From Drouetiella sp036703255 (GTDB lineage: Bacteria; Cyanobacteriota; Cyanobacteriia; Elainellales; Elainellaceae): a DNA stretch of 64,000 nucleotides. A program made the translations under genes and the position numbers. Of the stretch, positions 46,051-55,340 are shown piece by piece. The notes under the pieces were generated by a model that was not told the DNA's origin, did no database searches, and saw only the letters and a list, made by a program, of their open reading frames with translations. The stretch spans positions 1 to 64,000 of the forward strand of contig DATNPL010000200.1 in assembly GCA_036703255.1 (NCBI GenBank), given 5' to 3'. The number at the start of each line of letters is the position of its first letter. Within the stretch, counting starts at the first letter, position 1.

Positions 46051-47664
46051 TCATAGAGCTGCTTGGCGATAGGTCTTCCAGGCCGCTAAAGCCGCTGGCT
46101 CGTCAGCCTGCTTCCATTGCAGAAGCACCACTCCATCTGCAAAGCCCACGACCCCATAGCGACGGGTTTGGAGCTGATCAACAGAAGCGATCGCCTCCTT
46201 CAGGCTTTTGCGATAGTCTTCAAAAGCAGGCTGGTACTGCTGAAGATACCAGAGATCAGCGATCGCATAGTCTACCCGCTGGTTTTTTTGGCGATCGTTT
46301 TGCAATCGCTGCATCGGAAACCGCAGCACCTCCCGCCGATTGGAAACATGCGCCACGATATGGTCAGTAGCTGTGACGCTGGCCTCGGCTGGAATTTGAG
46401 TAAGGAGCGATCGAATGGCCTGACTATGCTGCCACTGGCGCGGAGGCGACACATACACCCAAGGCTGAAACGAGTCAGGAATGGCAAAAGACAGAACGCG
46501 ATTGGGGTTTGAAGTCAGGGTGAAAAACAGCGACAGAATGATGCAGCCGATCCAAATACGACGCCAGCGATGCTGAAAAAATTGAGGATGTTCTTGCCAC
46601 CAGAGAATTGTCCCATAAAACAATCCTGGGACTAGCGTCATGGCGTAGCGCAAGTGGAGCGACAGCGACGTTATATCTTCTCGCTGAATCAAGACTTTGA
46701 GCATAGGGAAACCCGCCAAGAGCCAAGCGCTAGGGGAAATCACCGGAATAAATGCCAGCGGCACCCACTGACCTAGCAGATAGCGCAAGGTGCGATCGAA
46801 CGGTACCACCACCTCTACGATCAGCCGCCCTGGATTGCTGAGAATACCTTTGATAACATCTAGCGTGCTGGCCTGATCGCTGTCTACAAACTGCCCAAAC
46901 TGCTCAATCATGAAGCGCTTGGAGACATCTTGGGAAAACAGCGGCATGACCCAATTGGTCACTGCTAGCATATAGCCCAAACTCAAGACACAGAAACCTA
47001 TGCCGATGCGAGGGGCGCGACGACTGACCGTCAGAAAAAAGCCTATGCCAAACAGCACAACACCACTGTCTTCCCGAACCAGCAGGGTCAGAACGGCCAG
47101 CAGTCCTAACCATACCCAGCTGCGTTTCTCTAACGCCAGCAGCAGCCCAAAAATGTAGAGCGGCATCTGACAAATATCGTGAAAGTTAGCCAGGGTCGGA
47201 CTGATGACCGCGATCGCCCCATAGTAGCTGAGGGCAATCATGGCCGACAGGTCGGCTTGGAGAAACTGGCGCGCCAAAGCGTACAGCACCAGCCCTGCTG
47301 CCGTCACTAGCGTGACTTGCAGTATGGAAAGTCCGGCTGGCGAAGGAAACAGCGCATACCAGGGCAGCCAAAGCAGCAGCGCTGGCGTAAAGTGCTGTCC
47401 TAATCGGCGATAGGTAACGTCAGGCAGTTCGCCCTGCATGACGCTACTCGATTCGGTGGATGAGAGTGAGCTTTCAAACCAACGACCTTGCAGATTGTTC
47501 CAAAAAACCTGATTAAAGATGCCCTGGTCGAACGATACGTAGGTCGGGTAGAAGTTGAAATAGCGCTGGAGCACTAGCACCCCACAGATCACCCAAAACA
47601 CGATCGCTGCGACCAGCACAAGCCGCAGTTGCGGATTAGCTTGCAGTTGCTTCTGCCCCATCAT
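46051..47664 (-). CDS. DUF2079 polytopic membrane protein
   Basis: A 537-residue protein with about ten membrane helices, followed by a soluble end with LLTQIPAEASVTATDHIVAHVSN. The first loop has FDQGIFNQVFWNNLQGRWFES and LGQHFTPALLLWLPWYALFP, typical of DUF2079, a GT-C-like family that includes membrane glycosyltransferases or sugar-lipid enzymes. The acidic FDQG in the first periplasmic loop is the usual catalytic-region mark. It starts four bases after the stop of the HMA gene, so the two are translated together. Confidence 0.8.
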   Translation of the reverse strand: MMGQKQLQANPQLRLVLVAAIVFWVICGVLVLQRYFNFYPTYVSFDQGIFNQVFWNNLQGRWFESSLSSTESSSVMQGELPDVTYRRLGQHFTPALLLWLPWYALFPSPAGLSILQVTLVTAAGLVLYALARQFLQADLSAMIALSYYGAIAVISPTLANFHDICQMPLYIFGLLLALEKRSWVWLGLLAVLTLLVREDSGVVLFGIGFFLTVSRRAPRIGIGFCVLSLGYMLAVTNWVMPLFSQDVSKRFMIEQFGQFVDSDQASTLDVIKGILSNPGRLIVEVVVPFDRTLRYLLGQWVPLAFIPVISPSAWLLAGFPMLKVLIQREDITSLSLHLRYAMTLVPGLFYGTILWWQEHPQFFQHRWRRIWIGCIILSLFFTLTSNPNRVLSFAIPDSFQPWVYVSPPRQWQHSQAIRSLLTQIPAEASVTATDHIVAHVSNRREVLRFPMQRLQNDRQKNQRVDYAIADLWYLQQYQPAFEDYRKSLKEAIASVDQLQTRRYGVVGFADGVVLLQWKQADEPAALAAWKTYRQAAL

Positions 47665-47668
47665 GGCG

Positions 47669-47866
47669 CTAATTAACGGGGTAGCCCGCAGAGACGATCG
47701 CCTGTTTCACCGTTTCATTGGCAGCGATCGTTTCCACATTGACTAATTTTGTAGCGGGATCGGCCTGAATAGTTGCAGCCGGGTCGATGCCTTTAACGGC
47801 TTTCGAGATCTTCTCTGCACAAACAGAACAATTCATGCTGGGAACCGTGAGCTGAAGCGTTGCCAT
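47669..47866 (-). CDS. Heavy-metal-associated (HMA) domain protein
   Basis: A 65-residue HMA fold starting MATLQLTVPSMNCSVCAEKIS. The CxxC site in MNCSVC binds soft metals such as Cu(I) in homologous chaperones and P-type ATPase domains. The end is VKQAIVSAGYPVN. ATG 47866 matches the domain start; an in-frame upstream extension to 47962 is not domain-like. It is the first gene of a pair with DUF2079, an unusual partner for a copper-chaperone-type protein. Confidence 0.85.
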   Translation of the reverse strand: MATLQLTVPSMNCSVCAEKISKAVKGIDPAATIQADPATKLVNVETIAANETVKQAIVSAGYPVN

Positions 47867-48009
47867 AGTCAGTTGCCAAAGTGCAAAGGTAGAGTTCAGA
47901 TTAATCTGGGTCAAGTTGCCGAAGAATCGATCGCCAAGAGGCTGCGTATTGATAGGATACATCTCAGACTCACTCCTATGCCTACGTTCTCTAGAAATTT
48001 GACGACCTG

Positions 48010-48891
48010 ATGGATCTCCAGCTGATTCAGCTTTTTGTGAACGGTGTCGCAGTCGGCAGCATTATTGCTCTAGCGGCGGTCGGTCTGACGCTTACCTACG
48101 GCATTCTGAGGCTGGCAAATTTTGCCCACGGCGATTTTATGACCCTGGGAGCCTACTTTACGCTGGTCATTAGCGCCTTGCTCGGAAACATAGGACTAGA
48201 GAGTATCTGGTTGGCAATCGCCCTAGGTGCTCTGCTCACCATTGGCGTGGCGTTGCTGACCGAAAAGCTGCTGTGGTCGCCCATGCGCGATCGTCGGGCT
48301 AGTTCTACCACACTCATCATCATCTCTATTGGACTGGCGCTGTTTATCCGCAATGGCATTATTTTGCTCTGGGGCGGAGCTAACCAAAAATATGATTTGC
48401 CGATCGTCAGCGCGATCGATCTTTGGGGCGTCAAAATTGCTCAGAACCGCTTAATTGTCGTAGCGCTAGCGGTGCTGGTCATTTTGGGGCTGCACTATGT
48501 CCTGCAAAACACAAAAATTGGTAAAGCAATGCGCGCCGTTGCAGACAATGTGGACTTGGCGCGGGTTTCAGGTATTGATGTTGAGCGAGTAGTGATTTGG
48601 ACTTGGATCATTGCTGCTGGACTAACGGCGATCGGGGGCGGCATGTTGGGGCTAGTCACGGCAGTTCGTCCCAGCATGGGCTGGTTTTTGATCTTGCCAA
48701 TGTTTGCCTCTGTGATCTTGGGCGGCATTGGCAATCCCTATGGGGCGATCGCCGGAGCTTTTGTCATTGGCATTGTCCAAGAGGTTTCTACCTACTGGAT
48801 TTCACCCGAATACAAGTTAGGCATTGCTCTAGCCATGATGGTCTTAGTGCTGTTAATTCGTCCTCAGGGAATCTTTCGAGGCACTTTCTGA
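48010..48891 (+). CDS. natD: Branched-chain/neutral amino-acid ABC permease (LivH/NatD type)
   Basis: A 293-residue inner-membrane permease with eight or so helices. Family marks are VAVGSIIALAAVGLTLTYGILRLANFAHGDF (about 12-42), GMLGLVTAVRPSMGW and the cytoplasmic ATPase-contact loop around GKAMRAVADNVDLARVSGID. It matches LivH; in cyanobacteria the equivalent is NatD of the N-I neutral amino-acid system. Partner genes are not in the window, as is common for the scattered nat genes. Confidence 0.85.
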   Translation: MDLQLIQLFVNGVAVGSIIALAAVGLTLTYGILRLANFAHGDFMTLGAYFTLVISALLGNIGLESIWLAIALGALLTIGVALLTEKLLWSPMRDRRASSTTLIIISIGLALFIRNGIILLWGGANQKYDLPIVSAIDLWGVKIAQNRLIVVALAVLVILGLHYVLQNTKIGKAMRAVADNVDLARVSGIDVERVVIWTWIIAAGLTAIGGGMLGLVTAVRPSMGWFLILPMFASVILGGIGNPYGAIAGAFVIGIVQEVSTYWISPEYKLGIALAMMVLVLLIRPQGIFRGTF

Positions 48892-48946
48892 ACTTTAGGA
48901 CTCATGCAACATAATCCTTTAAATCTACAGAGGGAAATATAAGGTA

Positions 48947-49018
48947 GGGGCGCGACATTCAAACTAAGCACAATCTTTTCGGTGAGTGAAAAAGCTGGCT
49001 TGCCAAATGTCGCGCCCC
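48947..49018. repeat. Inverted-repeat element between natD and psaX
   Basis: GGGGCGCGACATT (48947-48959) and AATGTCGCGCCCC (49006-49018) are perfect 13-base inverted copies flanking 46 bases. The GTAGGGGCGCGACA form resembles small dispersed repeats common in filamentous cyanobacteria. It lies in the space between the end of natD and the end of psaX, and may also act as a terminator. Confidence 0.55.
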
Positions 49019-49061
49019 CACAGGGTTCGAGATATTTGAAAATATCTTCTGAGACTTTGCC

Positions 49062-49175
49062 CTATTTAAGAATGCCGAAATAGTAGGCTGCAACCACAAA
49101 ATTGAGAGCCAGAAGTGCGAGTGCCCAACCAGCGCGGAAGGTGTAGGTAGGCTTAGGGGATGGCTTGGAGGTCAT
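49062..49175 (-). CDS. psaX: Photosystem I subunit PsaX
   Basis: A 37-residue single-helix protein reading MTSKPSPKPTYTFRAGW and ending FVVAAYYFGILK. This closely follows the PsaX subunit known from Thermosynechococcus photosystem I (same KPTYxFR start and VAAYYFGILK end). It sits at the outer edge of the complex and binds a chlorophyll. The gene is too short for most gene callers. An AGAGGAG ribosome site lies ten bases before the ATG. It is alone and leftward. Confidence 0.88.
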   Translation of the reverse strand: MTSKPSPKPTYTFRAGWALALLALNFVVAAYYFGILK

Positions 49176-49350
49176 AGACTTTTTTCTCCTCTGAGTAAAG
49201 ATAAATAGCTGAAAGCTTCAATGAGTATTATCGAGCAAGCGGGAACCCAAAAATCTTTTGAAGCATCAAAACTTAGCAAGCTTTGCTTTCCATCACACCA
49301 TTTAGTTAGCCATTTCAGCACCCCTCCAAAGAGAGAAAAAGCCTAAACCT

Positions 49351-50259
49351 TTATCCTTGCTCGCCTGCGTGGTAAGAACTTCGTACCAGCGGAGCCGATC
49401 GCACATGAGAAAATCCCATCTCACGGGCAGCCTTTCCCAGGTCATCAAATTCTTCAGGCGTCCAATATTTCTGTACGGGTAGGTGCTCCAGCGAAGGACG
49501 CATATACTGTCCTAGCGTTAGGCGATCGCATCCCACCTGGCGCAAATCTCTCAAGGTTTCTAAGATTTCTGCCTTGGTTTCCCCATGCCCCAGCATCAAC
49601 CCCGACTTGGTAGCAACCGTCGGATCGAGGTCTTTCACCTTCTGAAGCACCTGGAGCGATCGCTCATACTTTGCCCCGCGCCGCACCGGGTTTTGCAGCC
49701 GTCGCACAGTCTCCACATTGTGGTTATAGCAGGCTGGAGCTGCCTTCACCACCGTTGCAATCCGCTGGCTCTGGCTCTCTGCACCCCCTAATCCGCCCCA
49801 GAAATCTGGGGTCAGCACTTCAATTTGAGTCTGAGGATTAGCTTGCCGAATTGCGGTCATCACCGTCACAAACCAGCCTGCACCCTGATCGGGCAAGTCA
49901 TCTCGCGCAACCGAAGTCAACACCACATAGCGCAGCCCCAGCAGGTTTACGGCCTCTGCCACTTTTTGAGGTTCTTGAGGGTCGAGCGGCATCGGGGCAT
50001 GACCTTTATCGACTTGGCAAAAAGCGCAGCTTCGAGTGCAGACAGGCCCCATTAGCAAAAACGTGGCGGTTTTTTGAGCGTAGCATTCTCCCCGATTGGG
50101 GCATCGTCCCTCTTCGCAAATTGTGTGAATCTGGCGCTGTTTGATAATTTGCTGAACGGTTGAAATTTCACTGGCTTTGCCGATCGGCCGACGAAGCCAG
50201 GTCGGTAAATGGGCGAGAGGAGATTCTTGCAGGTTGTGAACTGATGTCGGTTCAGGCAT
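49351..50259 (-). CDS. lipA: Lipoyl synthase (radical SAM)
   Basis: A 302-residue radical-SAM enzyme that inserts two sulfurs into octanoyl groups on lipoate-dependent enzymes. Both clusters are visible: the auxiliary CEEGRCPNRGEC (CX4CX5C, about 48-59) and the SAM cluster CTRSCAFC (about 74-81). The family end SxxxRSSY appears as LVRSSYHAGEQ. Length is normal. It stands alone; the promoter lies in the 237 bases shared with the divergent response regulator. Confidence 0.97.
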   Translation of the reverse strand: MPEPTSVHNLQESPLAHLPTWLRRPIGKASEISTVQQIIKQRQIHTICEEGRCPNRGECYAQKTATFLLMGPVCTRSCAFCQVDKGHAPMPLDPQEPQKVAEAVNLLGLRYVVLTSVARDDLPDQGAGWFVTVMTAIRQANPQTQIEVLTPDFWGGLGGAESQSQRIATVVKAAPACYNHNVETVRRLQNPVRRGAKYERSLQVLQKVKDLDPTVATKSGLMLGHGETKAEILETLRDLRQVGCDRLTLGQYMRPSLEHLPVQKYWTPEEFDDLGKAAREMGFSHVRSAPLVRSSYHAGEQG

Positions 50260-50496
50260 AGATTCAGAAGTGAGATGGGAAGAGAGATAGGATTGAAATT
50301 TGAGAGATAGGATAAAGTTTTCATCCTCTCTAGCGCTTTTACTATTTTTTGCAGAGAGCGATAGGATGGTGGGCAGTTCAGGGAATAGTTAAGAATATGC
50401 AAATCAAGGTAGCATTCAAATTAGCTATCATCAGTTAGGCGTTTTCAGCCTTTCGCTGTTCTCAGTTTTCATCTATCACCTCCACAGGAGTTCGTC

Positions 50497-51042
50497 GTGG
50501 CAAGTCACAAAATCCTGGTTATTGACGACAGCAGAGTCATCCGCAACATGGTAAGGGACATGCTGCCCAAAGGTAATTTCCAGGTTCTAGAAGCCAAAGA
50601 TGGGGTCGAAGGACTCGACTGCATTCGGCAAGAGCGTCCTAACCTGATCATGCTAGATTTTCTGCTGCCTCGCATGAGCGGCTGGGAAGTCTTTCAGCAA
50701 ATTCAGACTCAGACCGAGCTACAGTCAATTCCGCTGGTGCTAATGTCTGGACGGCGTGAGGAAGTCACTGAGAAGATCTCCGAACCGTTTGAGTATTTTG
50801 AGTTCATTGAGAAGCCGTTTGAGCAAAAAGAGCTAATTGAAGCTATTAAAGCGGCGATGACGAAAGCCCGCCTGCCTCGTCAGCGGCCTGTTGCAGCGGT
50901 GCAGGCTCCTGTAGCCAGTGCAGATTCGAGCGCAGAGCTGGTAGCCCTGAAACAAAAGGTCGAGACAATGCAAGGGGAAATTGATCTGCTGAAGAAGCAA
51001 ATGGCGCAGCTTTTGACCTTCATTCGACAAAAGTTGAAGTAA
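50497..51042 (+). CDS. CheY-like response regulator with coiled-coil tail
   Basis: A 181-residue protein. The receiver (about 1-120) has all key residues: VIDDSRVIR (acidic pair), IMLDFLLP (phospho-Asp), LMSGRREE (Ser switch) and IEKPFEQ (Lys). A linker rich in Ala/Pro leads to a coiled coil (about 150-180, ALKQKVETMQGEIDLLKKQM). There is no DNA-binding domain, so it probably acts by protein contact, as in PatA/PixG-like or motility pathways. Start GTG. A clear terminator follows. Confidence 0.85.
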   Translation: MASHKILVIDDSRVIRNMVRDMLPKGNFQVLEAKDGVEGLDCIRQERPNLIMLDFLLPRMSGWEVFQQIQTQTELQSIPLVLMSGRREEVTEKISEPFEYFEFIEKPFEQKELIEAIKAAMTKARLPRQRPVAAVQAPVASADSSAELVALKQKVETMQGEIDLLKKQMAQLLTFIRQKLK

Positions 51043-51076
51043 GACAAGCCTCCCAGTTGGGGAGCTGTCAAACATG

Positions 51077-51101
51077 ACCCGCCCTGATACGGCGGGTTTT
51101 G
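51077..51101 (+). terminator. Intrinsic terminator of the CheY-like gene
   Basis: ACCCGCC (51077-51083) pairs with GGCGGGT (51091-51097) around a seven-base loop and is followed by TTT. It lies 35 bases past the stop, and 22 bases before the end of the convergent DUF427 gene. Confidence 0.75.
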
Positions 51102-51122
51102 AGCATCCCAAAAGATCTGCCC

Positions 51123-51617
51123 TTACCAACCCCAGCTTCCGGCTATGCCCTTGAAAGGGCCAACGATGTCGCTTGTGATCCAGCCGCCGTAAAAGTCGCC
51201 CGATTGAGAGGCTACCTGTTCGCCATCCACATAGCAAGCCTCCATGCGACTGGCATAGAAGGCTACATAGTCTTGAATAGCTGCAAAATCTGGTGTGGGA
51301 TTGGGATAAAACCAGGCCACATTTTCGACGGTGCGATCGCCCACCTGTACGGTGTAATAGCTTGCCTGACCCTTCCACTCACAAAAGCTGGTACGAGTCG
51401 TTTGGACGAGATACTCTTGTCGAATATCCTCTAACGGAATGTAGTAGGTAGGTGGATGACTGGTTTCTAGTACCCGCTTGGCTCGATGAGTGTCTGCCAA
51501 CATCACGCCGTTGAACCGAATCTGAATGTGTTTTGTAGAATCCTCTAGCCGGGGTGGACGGGGATAATCCCACACAGATTCCTGACCTGGCTGAGGAATA
51601 ATGCGATCGCTACTCAT
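51123..51617 (-). CDS. DUF427 domain protein
   Basis: A 164-residue protein. It contains the usual DUF427 features: VRFNGVMLADTHRAKRVLET-like strand (IQIRFNGVMLADT), HPPTYYIPLEDIRQEYL, CEWKGQASYYTVQVGD and WFYPNPTP. The fold is a small beta-tent with an unknown, possibly nucleotide-linked, function. It lies 50 bases downstream of the cNMP-binding gene on the same strand, so co-transcription is likely. Confidence 0.88.
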   Translation of the reverse strand: MSSDRIIPQPGQESVWDYPRPPRLEDSTKHIQIRFNGVMLADTHRAKRVLETSHPPTYYIPLEDIRQEYLVQTTRTSFCEWKGQASYYTVQVGDRTVENVAWFYPNPTPDFAAIQDYVAFYASRMEACYVDGEQVASQSGDFYGGWITSDIVGPFKGIAGSWGW

Positions 51618-51667
51618 ACTTTATAACTTGCAGTTTCTCGTTTGCGGCTTCTATTCGGCCTTATCCT

Positions 51668-52153
51668 CTATCTTCGGTGATCGCGCAGCAAAGATGGAGA
51701 GGACTGGTTTGAAAGGTGCGCTTCCTGCAAAATGTTGATTTTCTGGTTTAGCTCTCTTGTCCGGCGAGACAGCAGTCGAATAATGTTCACAGCAATGCCC
51801 GGAGTTTCCTCAATGGCTTCATAAAGCTGCTGCTGGGTCAACATGAGGCAGTCACAGGGTTCTAGAGCTGTTACAGAAGCCGAACGCGGCTCGGCATCAA
51901 ACACGGCCATTTCACCAAAGCAGGTGCCCGCTTTGAGCACTGCTAGCTCTCGATCGCCAATATGCACCCGCACCGTACCTGAGACTAAAATGTAGAGCGA
52001 TCGCCCCACTTCGCCCTGCGTAAAAATGGTGTGCTTGGCTGGAAACGACAAGTCTTCCATGATGGAGGCAAGCCGCATCAAAAAGTCGTAGCGTAATTCT
52101 TGAAAAATAGGAACTTTGCGGACAAAGAGGAGGCGATCGATACTGCTGGGCAT
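51668..52153 (-). CDS. Cyclic-nucleotide-binding domain protein
   Basis: A 161-residue stand-alone CNB domain. It shows FTQGEVGRSLYILVSGTVRVHIG, then the phosphate-binding cassette FGEMAVFDAEPRSASVTA with the Glu and Arg that hold the cyclic phosphate. A C-terminal helix ends in a coiled segment (RTRELNQKINILQ). There is no DNA-binding winged helix, so it is not a Crp-type regulator. The transporter-HEAT gene lies 181 bases upstream on the same strand; fusions of these modules are known in cyanobacteria, so a shared role is likely. Confidence 0.85.
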   Translation of the reverse strand: MPSSIDRLLFVRKVPIFQELRYDFLMRLASIMEDLSFPAKHTIFTQGEVGRSLYILVSGTVRVHIGDRELAVLKAGTCFGEMAVFDAEPRSASVTALEPCDCLMLTQQQLYEAIEETPGIAVNIIRLLSRRTRELNQKINILQEAHLSNQSSPSLLRDHRR

Positions 52154-52334
52154 GTAAGGAGGATGCGTTTTTGGATTCTATTTGAATTGATCCGATGCCT
52201 GTTGGTTTCTACCGAACGCTGGGTATGGGATGGGCATAGGATTTGAGACTTTGGAACGAGCTTAGATCGTCTGGGCAAGTCAGGGCTTCTATTTTAGATT
52301 TTTCTCTAATCCAAACACTAGAATTCCAAATAGC

Positions 52335-55300
52335 TTAGGCCAGAGCCGATCGCTGCAATGAGCTACCTAGCCTCAATTCTGCCATCATTTCGCTAACTTG
52401 GGCTGCCACTAGCGGGTCAGGATCATCTTTGAGCAGGGGCAATAGATTTTGCAGCGTTGCCGGAGAGACTACTCGGAGATAGGCCAGCACTGCTTCTCGG
52501 ACAAATCCAGTCGGGTCGCGCAGGCAGACCAAGATCTGCTCTGGAGAAAGGCTCCAGCGCGATCGCCGTGCCAAATGGAAGCAGCAGGCCAGTGCCCAAT
52601 CAGACAAGAAATGGCGCAACTCTACCAAATAGCGGAGACGTTCGTTAGGCGGCATCGACTTGTAGGGCAGAAACTCTGCCAGACTTTGCAATTTCTCTGA
52701 GTCCGCTTGGCGATCGAGAATGTTGAGTAGAGCCTGCTTATTGGGAATATCCAGCGTATTGTCCAAAATTTCTAGCCCTCGCGCAATGCTCTCTCGCGAG
52801 TCAGACAGCAGGTTAAATGCCGCTGCCTGAATTTTGTTGGAGCCGTAAAGAAGGCGCATTAACAGAAAAAGTCGCTCCACCCCATCGGTCTCGGCATCGC
52901 GCAGGGCACGCCGCAATAGCTCTGCTTCTTCGCCTGTGACTAGCTCAGGATCAAGATCAAGCAAGCTGGCATAGACATGGGCGAGAAACTGTAGCTCTTG
53001 ATTAATCAGCGTTTCAATACCGCTGCGCCCTAAAGTATCCAGTACGGCCTCAACCCCAACATCTTGGGGTAGTCGGAGCAGCGTGCGCAAAAGAATATAG
53101 CGATTCCAGCCCCAAGAAGTCATTAGTCGCGTTACCAAAATCTCTAGAGCCTGAGGTGTCCCAATTTGACCGATCGTCATCCAGGCATGGCTGCGTACCA
53201 CCTCGGGTTTGTAGACGTCTTCTGCCAAATCGAGCAACAGCGGCACCACCTCGCCTTCTAGACGAACTAAGGCATGTTTAGCGGCTTCTCGCGTCGATTT
53301 GTAGTGCAGACCGCGCAGTAGAGCCGGATAGTATTCTTCTGAGTGGGTGGCCGCGATCGCCTCCAGCATGGCACACCTCACCCGCAGCGATTCATCTTGC
53401 AGCAAAGGTTCAATATAGAGCCGTAAAGATTGCATATAGTCGGCTTCACCCAAGGCCCGACAGCCCATCATCCGTTCTTGCTCCTGCTTATGGGTCAACA
53501 TCCGGCGCAGTGTGTCTGTGGCCTCTGCTTTTTGCTGAGAATCGCCCTGACGCAGCATCAACGAAGCCACAGTACCGCGTACCACAGGATTGATAGAGGG
53601 CTTGAGGTAAGGCCGCAAGTAGCTTGTGTTGGGATTGGGATCAGTCAGCCAGACATAGCGCAATGCCAACGCTAAGACCTCTGGAGGCAAGGGTTGCTGA
53701 ATCAGCGATCGCACCTGATCCAGATACGCAAGGTTTGGAGATTTCAGCATCACCTCTAGGCTCTGGTGTTGCCGAGCTGCCGAGAGCTTGGGCAACAGAG
53801 GAGCCAGCATTTCGGCAGCATTCTTGGGATCGGTCTGGGTCAGTAATTCAATATAAGATTTCTTCTCTTCTTCAGAAGCGCCAGGACGGTTAAGCACTTC
53901 GGCCACACTACGCCGCAGCCCTGGCAGATCCACATCTGAAACAACGCTGAGTTGCCCTCGTTCGGCACTCAAAACCAGCACATCAATGTACTTACGTTGC
54001 AGTAACAGAACGGTAAGTAGCCAAAAAAGGGCAAAGGCAATGGTATAAACCAGGAACGTTAAGCTTTGAATATGTTGTGAGATGGCGGGTGCAGGGCCTA
54101 AAGCTCGCTGTAGCAGCTCGATCGTCACCAACATTCCTACCCCGGTTAATCCGGCTGAGAGCGGCTCTGCGATGCCTCTGATAACAGATTGGGCACGGCT
54201 GCGTAAGGAACTTGGAATGGGCTGAAATAACACTGGGCTAATGCTGGCGACTAAGGTATAGCGCAGTAATTCATCCATGAATTTCAGGATCAGCACGCCG
54301 ATAAACAGGCTAATGGCCCCTGTCAAAGTAAACAGACTCAAAGCTGCAATCAACACAGGCGAAGCCATAATGACAAACACACCCTTCCAGGCAATAATGC
54401 GCCCTGAAAGGAACCATTGCATGGCTAGCTCAAATGAGCCAAGAATAGCGCTGAAAAGAGCGAGGAAGTCTGCAATTTGCTCAACGCTGGCATCTGGGCG
54501 TTGCTGAAGCTGACTGAGATACTGAAAATCCAGCAGCAGCGCCAAGATTTGCAGCATGACGAAAAAAGCAAATACCAGCCCAAAATACTGCCTGAGCGGC
54601 CCTCTAAGGCGACGAGTAGCAAAGTCAGAGGCTTTTTCCTGGGAGCGTCGTCGAGAGGAGTCAGGAAAGAATTGGCGATATTTTTGCGTTAGATAGTATA
54701 AGATTCCTGCGCCAGCAAACAGCATCAGACAGGCGAGCAAAATGACGTTCGGCAGACCCAGCCATGACCGCAGTAGAGGCAGTGACAATCCGCTCACAAC
54801 ATCGGCGGCCAAAATGCCGCTGCTGATTAGAGGATAGGTGCGTCGAATCTCGCGGATGGTAAATAGCTGGTTTGCCGTAATGGAAGTATTGAGTTCATTG
54901 ATGACATAGATGGCTTCTAGCCACAGCCGCATTAGAAAAACGGTGTATCCACCTAGCAATGCTGGATTTAGCCCAAGCCGCACGAGCAGCAGCGGGGCAG
55001 CAATCAATGCAGCCGTCAGCACCAGCACACGATGCAGGGGCAGTATCCGCTGCATCCAGGAATAAATAAACCCTAACCCTGTCCCGATCGCTGCACTGGC
55101 AATATAAATCCAGGGCAATGATTCTGCGCCATATTCTCCAAGGAACAGAGCAGCAATACTGACCTCCAGCCAGAGAATACCGACCGAACTCAGCGTGTAG
55201 AAAGCAAACATTAAGAACGTCCGCTCGCTTTCTTCAGGACGAAGGTTAAGCCAGCGTAGCCAGCCGCGTCCATTCACCTGTCGGGTATTTCTGTCTCGAA

Positions 55301-55340
55301 TGACGGTCGCTGTAATGGGTACTTCGCTCGTTTGTCTCAT
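52335..55340 (-). CDS. Transporter-like membrane protein with HEAT repeats
   Basis: A 1001-residue protein. The first 450 residues hold about 12 membrane helices of the MFS/nucleotide-translocase (Npt1-like) type, starting FLMFAFYTLSSVGILWLEVS and including YPLISSGILAADVVSG. A soluble C-terminal half (about 480-1000) is built of HEAT repeats, with units such as AEMLAPLLPKL, VRCAMLEAIAATH and VREAVLAYLRVVSP. ATP/ADP translocase-like domains fused to HEAT and often to CNB domains occur in cyanobacteria; here the CNB domain is a separate neighbour gene. Substrate unknown. Confidence 0.8.
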   Translation of the reverse strand: MRQTSEVPITATVIRDRNTRQVNGRGWLRWLNLRPEESERTFLMFAFYTLSSVGILWLEVSIAALFLGEYGAESLPWIYIASAAIGTGLGFIYSWMQRILPLHRVLVLTAALIAAPLLLVRLGLNPALLGGYTVFLMRLWLEAIYVINELNTSITANQLFTIREIRRTYPLISSGILAADVVSGLSLPLLRSWLGLPNVILLACLMLFAGAGILYYLTQKYRQFFPDSSRRRSQEKASDFATRRLRGPLRQYFGLVFAFFVMLQILALLLDFQYLSQLQQRPDASVEQIADFLALFSAILGSFELAMQWFLSGRIIAWKGVFVIMASPVLIAALSLFTLTGAISLFIGVLILKFMDELLRYTLVASISPVLFQPIPSSLRSRAQSVIRGIAEPLSAGLTGVGMLVTIELLQRALGPAPAISQHIQSLTFLVYTIAFALFWLLTVLLLQRKYIDVLVLSAERGQLSVVSDVDLPGLRRSVAEVLNRPGASEEEKKSYIELLTQTDPKNAAEMLAPLLPKLSAARQHQSLEVMLKSPNLAYLDQVRSLIQQPLPPEVLALALRYVWLTDPNPNTSYLRPYLKPSINPVVRGTVASLMLRQGDSQQKAEATDTLRRMLTHKQEQERMMGCRALGEADYMQSLRLYIEPLLQDESLRVRCAMLEAIAATHSEEYYPALLRGLHYKSTREAAKHALVRLEGEVVPLLLDLAEDVYKPEVVRSHAWMTIGQIGTPQALEILVTRLMTSWGWNRYILLRTLLRLPQDVGVEAVLDTLGRSGIETLINQELQFLAHVYASLLDLDPELVTGEEAELLRRALRDAETDGVERLFLLMRLLYGSNKIQAAAFNLLSDSRESIARGLEILDNTLDIPNKQALLNILDRQADSEKLQSLAEFLPYKSMPPNERLRYLVELRHFLSDWALACCFHLARRSRWSLSPEQILVCLRDPTGFVREAVLAYLRVVSPATLQNLLPLLKDDPDPLVAAQVSEMMAELRLGSSLQRSALA

